Shown one piece after another: positions 57,914 through 64,000 of a stretch of DNA of 64,000 nt. The stretch covers positions 14,435,464-14,499,463 of the forward strand of contig CM068548.1 of NCBI GenBank assembly GCA_035048495.1, given 5' to 3'. Below the pieces are notes generated by a model. That model made no database searches. It saw only the letters and a program-made list of their open reading frames with translations, and was not told the DNA's origin. Both the position numbers and the translations under genes were made by a program. The stretch is from Euptelea pleiosperma. Lineage: Eukaryota; Streptophyta; Magnoliopsida; Ranunculales; Eupteleaceae. Position 1 is the first letter of the stretch. Every line of letters begins with the position of its first letter.

Positions 57914-60900
57914 ATGGACGATTTTGAGAAAGCTATACTCATTAGTTTCGATGAATCCGGCACAGTCGATCCGGTCCTAAAATCACAGGCAGTCTCGTAC
58001 TGTCAACAGATGAAGGAAACCCCGTCGATCTGTCGCCTCTGTGTAGAACGCCTCTCTTACACTAAATTTGTCGAAGTCCAGTTCTGGTGCTTGCAGACTC
58101 TCCATGAAGGCCTACGTCTCCGGTACTCCTCCATGAGTCCCGACGAGAAGTCATTTATAAGGAAGTCTGTTCTATCAATGGCCTGTTATGAAGGTCCTGG
58201 TGATAAGAACTCAGTTAGGGTTTTGGATGGTCAGGCATTCATCAAGAACAAGTGTGCTCAGGTTTTGGTCACTCTCATCTACTTCGAATATCCTTTGATT
58301 TGGTCATCAGTCTTTATCGATTTCATCCCGCACCTTAGCAAGGGTGCACCAGTGATTGACATGTTCTGCCGGGTTTTGAATGCCCTGGATGATGAGCTGA
58401 TTAGCTTAGATTACCCCCGTAGTGCAGAGGAAGTGGCTGTTGCTGGACGGGTTAAGGATGCAATGAGGCAACAATGTGTCGCTCAGATTGTCCGGGCTTG
58501 GTATGACATTGTCTCCTTGTACAAAAATTCTGACCCAGAACTGTGTACTAGTGTGTTAGATTCCATGCGAAGATATATATCTTGGATTGACATTGGATTA
58601 ATTGCAAATGATGCATTTGTGCCACTGTTGTTTGAGCTCATTTTGGTTGAGGGGCTCCCAGAACAGCTCCGAGGTGCTGCTTCCAGTTGTGTCCTAGCAA
58701 TAGTTTCTAAGCGGATGGACCCACAATCAAAGCTCTCACTTCTGCGGAGCCTTCAGATTAGTCGGGTTTTTGGTTTGGTGGCTGGGGATGGGGATTCTGA
58801 GTTGGTTTCCAAATTAGCGGCTTTGCTTACAGGCTATGCAGCTGAGGTTCTGGATTGCTCCAAGCGTCTGGATTCAGAGGACATAAAGGGGATCTCGATG
58901 GAACTTTTGGATGAAGTCTTGCCCTCAGTCTTCTATGTCATGCAGAACTGTGAAGTGGATACAGCTTTTAATATTGTCCAGTTTCTGTCTGGTTATGTTG
59001 CCACAATGAAGAGTCTTTCACCATTGAGGGAGAAACAGGTGCTTCATGTTAGTCAGATATTGGAGATGATCCGTTCGCAGATTTGCTATGATCCTGTCTA
59101 CAGAGATAATCTCAATATGCCAGATAAGATTGGGAGGGAAGAGGAAGAACGTATGGTGGAGTATCGGAAGGACTTGTTTGTGTTGCTTCGTAGTGTGGGC
59201 CGTGTTTCACCGGATGTGTCTCAGATATTTATTAAAAATTCTTTAGCTAGTGCTCTCATATCTTCTTCAGAGAGGAATGTGGAAGAGGTCGAGGCTGCAC
59301 TTTCTCTTTTCTATGCCCTTGGAGAATCTATAAGCGAAGAGGGGATGAGGACCGGAAGTGGCCTCTTGAGAGAAATGGTGCCTATGCTCTTATCGGCGAG
59401 GTTTTCTTGCCATTCTAATCGGCTGGTGGCGCTTGTCTACTTGGAGACAGTAACAAGATATGTCAAGTTCGTTCAGGAAAACACTCAATACATACCTCTT
59501 GTGCTGGCTGCTTTTCTTGATGAGAGGGGCATACACCATTCGAATCTCAATGTGAGTCGAAGGGCGAGTTATCTCTTCATGAGAGTTGTGAAACTGCTGA
59601 AAGCAAAGCTTGTGCCTTTCATAGAGACAATTTTACAGGTTTTTCTACTTATTCTCTCTTCGCTGTTCCCTTACTTTCTATGTAATATCCCAGGCTTCCC
59701 ATTTTTCATGTTCTTTTCCTCTTCATCTCTTTTTTCCTTTGACGGCTCGTCAGAGTCTGCAAGATACAGTGGCTCAATTTACAAATTTAGATTGGACATC
59801 GAAAGAGCTGAAGTGTTCAGGATCTGAAGATGGGAGTCACATATTTGAGGTATACTCAGTTTCATATATATTCCTCATATCTTTAAAGAAGAAGGGATTC
59901 TTTGTCAGAGCGGTTGTGGCTGCGTCATTTTTTATCTGGTTTGATTTGATTTAGGTCAACTGTGTGTAGGCAATTGGTTTATTAATTGGGATGGAAGATG
60001 TACCACTGGAGAAGCAATCTGAGTACCTCTCTTCATTGCTCACTCCGCTTTGCCAACAGGTTATAAGATGGACTTACTCTGTTGTTATGGGATCTATGGT
60101 TATGTAATTAACAGTAGGAACTTTTCCTCAAAAAAAATAAAAAATTAGAAACTGTTATGTATAAACTTCTGTCGATTCTTTTTGTTTCTTGATATGCATG
60201 AAAATGTTTGAAATTTACCCATTAGCCAATTGATATTTGACTTGTGGAGTCTGAAATATGTCTCCCATCCAGGTAGAGGTGCTGCTTTTAGATGCTAAAG
60301 TACGGAATCCAGAAGAGTCTTCTACAAAAGTTGTAAATATCCAGCAAGTAATTATGGCCATTAATGCACTGAGCAAGGTTCTTCTCCATCCTTAAGCCCT
60401 GTAATTTTGTATATAGAGACTTCTTTGTACACTTTCCTTTATTTAGGCTAGTTTATTTACATTCATTTATTCACCGTGGAAGTTTGTACATTGTGAGGTT
60501 GTCCAGGATGCTATCATTATTTATTTTGATAAGTCTATAATTAAAATTTCAATTAGCTCTATTTAGTTTTAGTTAATGAAGTTGATTCTATGTCAGTCAC
60601 GAAGTCATTTATGTTGGTCTATGGGTTGTCATGGGTTCATATCTAGGAAATTTTAATCTTGTAATTGTAACTGTAATACTATTAGTCCTCAGGAATCAAT
60701 CTGACTTGAACTTTCTCGGCCAATTTGATCATGTAACTCCAAGTTTAAGGTTTTGATTGGGTTTAGTTTCTAACTAGAGTCTGACTAATGTAACTTTGAG
60801 CAGGATTTTCTGGCTGCTTTGCAACATCTGGAACATATTTTTTGGAATCTTATACACATGGTTGCCATATGCAAATGCAATTTTTTTTTTTTTTTTTTGA

Positions 60901-63900
60901 TCTTTTGAACTTGGGGGCTTATCATTTTCTTTTTATACTTTAGGGCTTTAGTGAGCGTCTTGTGACTGCTGGTCGCCCTGCAATTGGCATCATGTTCAAG
61001 CAGGTATTCGAGAACTTGCTTTGTTGATGTTTCTTAATGGTATATGCACAATTTTTTTAGAAACTTCCACTCGTTTAATGGATTCAAAGTTCCATTAAGC
61101 CACTTGTGAATTGACAATTTTTTGACTTTTCTCAGTCACTTCATGGACTTTTGCCAATGGTACAACTTAAATTTGAGGTGCTATGTGATAATATGGTTCA
61201 GCATGAGATGTTGTGATTCTTCTCCCATTCACCATCAATGTTGTATATGTGCCGGGGTTTTGTGTGTGTGTCATGGGGGGCATGCAATTGGAGGTCCTCT
61301 GTGACTGGCCACGGTCTATAAATCATCCCAATCAGATGATATTAACCATTCAGTAAATGCTTGTGCCCATGTGTATGACAAATGGGGGAGTACACATGAA
61401 ATCTCATACTGCACCATATCAGACACCATCTTCTGTCATTCGTTGGTGATAAATGAAACCCGTAGTATTTTGTCACGTTTCTCTAATGAAACTTGTGGAG
61501 ATGCTGTGGCATCGTTTTGTGGTTTTCATGACATGTATGAAATTCTTCTGTGGCTGCTCTTTGTTCCAGACATTGGATATTCTGCTTCGAATTCTCGTGG
61601 TGTTTCCAAAGATTGAGCCTTTGCGAAATAAGGTATGAAATGGATGTTGGCTTTCTTTATATAGGAAGTACCTTTGAGAACCCGATCACCTGGTTCTAAC
61701 TATTGAAATATGTAGGTGACATCATTTATTCACCGCATGGTAGACACTTTGGGAGCATCTGTATTTCCTTACCTCCCCAAGGCACTGGAACAATTGCTTG
61801 CGGAAAGTGAGGTACAAAAACAGTTGTCTTTTGGTTCAACTTATTTTATATGCTAAACTCAAGGATGATTGAAAATTAGATTCCATGTCTTTTGGTTCAA
61901 TGTCTTAAATATCCACATTGTACTTTCTGTTGTCCTATTTTTGTTTGTCATAGCAAGTTATGTACTTCTTCATTTGAAGTTTTGAACGACTAAATTATGA
62001 TGGTGGTCACACATGTACTCTCATTAGAGCAAAATTAAACCTTGTGAAACATGCTGGAGTTCATATTATTCTTTTAATGCAATCAAAATGTATAAGCCTG
62101 TTTTATTTAAAGCCCCTTGTTTTCATACATCCTACAATTTGTGTGTTGCCATACATGAACAAATTGGAATTGGTTGATAGCATATCAACATGGATGGATC
62201 TCCTCTAAAAGTAGTCATGAGTTGCTTACTCACATCAGGAACCAATGAGTTAATCAGCTTCTGTGTAAAAAATTTGTTGTTTGTCTCCATTCAGTATATT
62301 GGGGATTAGAACATGGAATGGTTGGCATTAACATAACCGAATTTCATCTTCTCACTAAGTTTTCAAGGTGATTTGTTCCACTCACCCAAAATAAAACGAA
62401 ATTTTGAATGGGGTATGATCCCCTCAGTCAGCTGAATGAAATACTAGCTGCGGTCAAACATCCAATCTCCGCCTCAATTCATCCCAACTTTCTGTTCTTA
62501 ATTTGCAAGCAAATGCAGTAGTTCTTTTACAGAAGATTATGAGGTGCTGCTTTAATGATTTGTGTTGGAAGTTCTGCTATTTGGAATGCCCAGATGGACA
62601 ATTTATTTGTCTGAGGAAATTGCTTGCATATAGTTTCGTGTGATTATGACATCATTTATTTATTTTTGACCCTTGTACCTTCTGGTGATTGCAGCCAAAA
62701 GAAATGGTGGCTTTCCTTGTACTAATCAATCAGCTTATATGCAAATTCAATACCTTGGTGACTGACATATTGGAAGAAATATTTCCTGCTATCGCAAGTA
62801 GGGTACTTCATATTCTCCCAAGTGATGCATTTCTTTCGGGAGCTGGAAGTAATACCGAGGTATGGGTATATATGGTCGTTCATAAGGTATCATTGTGCAT
62901 GACTGATTCAATCCACAATATTTTATAAGCATGGAAATTGTTAGATATTAAATTTAGATTCTTCATTTTAGTCTTTCTTTAGTAATCAAGAGGGGTGGAT
63001 TCTGTCAAGGTTTGCTTGTATATTGTTTATAAATTCTTCTTCTTTTGGTCTTTATAACTCATGGGGCATATTTTCCAGATTTCCTAAGACAATCTTACTG
63101 ATTGATATGTGGCAAAGCTTCGTGTCCTTTTGAAGCTTGTTAAGCTTTCTGCCTTTGCATATTTAAACGTTTGCTAATCTCATTTTCTTCTTCATTCTGT
63201 TGGCATATTTTTTAATTCTTGTCATAGAAGACTTTACTGCCGTCACATGAAATATCTTTGTTTTGATTCTGGTAAACATATGTGCTCATTGGAACCGGAC
63301 ATAGGGGTGTTGCAAAGATATCTTACAGTTGTAGTTTCAAGTGTTATTTAGCTTTTATATTTCTTTTTCTCTTTTTTTCAACTTTTTGTTACATATCCAA
63401 ACATCTTTTTTTTTTTACCCGGCAAGTACACAAGGAGTTATATATGTATTTGTTTTATGGACCATAAAAGTAGTTGGTAATAAATCATTGGGTGTCCCTG
63501 ATATCACTCCCTTTACTTTGTATGTTGTGAACTTTCTTTTGTTCACAAATCCTTGTTCTCAAAAAAAGAGAAGACCGAATATTGATTTGCTGGTGAACAT
63601 ACTCTGCGTTGGAGCCATGTAAGAAGACATTAACCGTAGGTTCCCTACAATGGGACTCACCTTTATGCAGAAATCCAATGCTAAATATATCTGAACCTCC
63701 TGTGTAATTTTTGAATGTAGAATGGAAAATTTATTAGTTGCTGTATTTGCATGTTAAATCTGGGATTCACATCTCACATTGTAATTTTGCTTGTAGGAAA
63801 TCCGTGAACTGCAAGAGCTTCAGAAAACATTGTATACCTTTCTTCATGTGCTGACCACACATGATCTGTCATCAATTCTCCTTGCCCCCCAAAGCAGGGG

Positions 63901-63970
63901 TTACTTTCAGCCAATAATGCAGTTGCTCTTGTATACTTCTTGCAATCATAAGGATATTCTTGTGAGGAAG
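57914..63970 (+). CDS. PSD: Exportin-T (PAUSED), tRNA nuclear export receptor, 3' end outside window
   Basis: Karyopherin-beta that carries mature tRNAs out of the nucleus with RanGTP. Nine exons join in phase 0 throughout: 57914-59638, 59754-59849, 59970-60059, 60273-60377, 60944-61003, 61570-61632, 61716-61811, 62695-62859 and 63797-63970, giving 858 codons so far. The family has nearly 1000 residues, so roughly 130 lie beyond the edge. The ATG gives MDDFEKAILISFDESG, the family N-terminus. The N-terminal part contains an Xpo1-like domain (FVEVQFWCLQTLHEGLRLRY; FIKNKCAQVLVTLIYFEYP; WSSVFIDFIPHLSKGA) followed by helical HEAT-type repeats. Exon 1 alone encodes 575 residues, while the rest are short, an uneven split. 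The intron between exons 5 and 6 and the one before exon 9 are AT-rich without coding content. No frame breaks are seen. Confidence 0.95.
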
Positions 63971-64000
63971 GTGCATATCATAGATACAAGTTACTAAGAT

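Overview
This window is plant nuclear DNA, almost certainly from an angiosperm. All genes are split by GT-AG introns. They match plant families: TAF9, a plastid RelA/SpoT homologue, an aleurain-type vacuolar cysteine protease and the tRNA exportin PAUSED. The space between genes is filled with plant L1 and RTE LINE remains, Helitrons and very many foldback/MITE elements. The species cannot be fixed from the sequence; the repeat load and long repeat-filled introns suggest a medium to large genome.

Layout. 1-8.1 kb: a minus-strand gene for a multi-pass membrane protein (possibly TMEM192-like), six exons seen, 3' end not identified. 8.1-10.4 kb: a divergent intergenic region holding a G-box foldback element and, in the presumed TAF9 leader, a frameshifted fragment of a type II peroxiredoxin gene. 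10.4-16.8 kb: TAF9 (+), two coding exons separated by a 5.9-kb intron full of LINE remains and a Helitron array. 18.0-24.6 kb: a full-length but inactivated L1-type LINE with a perfect 17-bp target-site duplication, inserted between the convergent TAF9 and RSH genes. 24.7-29.0 kb: RSH2/RSH3-type (p)ppGpp synthetase/hydrolase (-), six exons, 727 codons, complete. 29.5-37.9 kb: repeats, including a duplicated copy of the last exon of the next gene. 37.9-44.2 kb: aleurain-like cysteine protease (-), eight exons, 358 codons, complete. 44.2-57.4 kb: a gene-free zone of foldback elements, tandem arrays, a gypsy remnant and a 2.3-kb element with perfect 24-bp inverted ends. 57.9-64.0 kb: exportin-T/PAUSED (+), nine exons seen, running off the right edge.

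The genes are unrelated housekeeping functions (transcription initiation, plastid stringent response, vacuolar proteolysis, tRNA export) and form no operon-like unit. Four of the five leaders carry an AAACCCTA telo-box, common in constitutive plant promoters.

The most unusual material is in the repeats. One is a superfamily of 0.3-0.4 kb foldback elements, about fifteen copies or arms, that carry a palindromic G-box (CACGTG) in one or both arms. Other points are tandem amplification inside two such elements, a duplicated terminal exon behind the protease gene, and the peroxiredoxin fragment in front of TAF9. I found no CRISPR, defence cluster or other clearly new multi-gene system.
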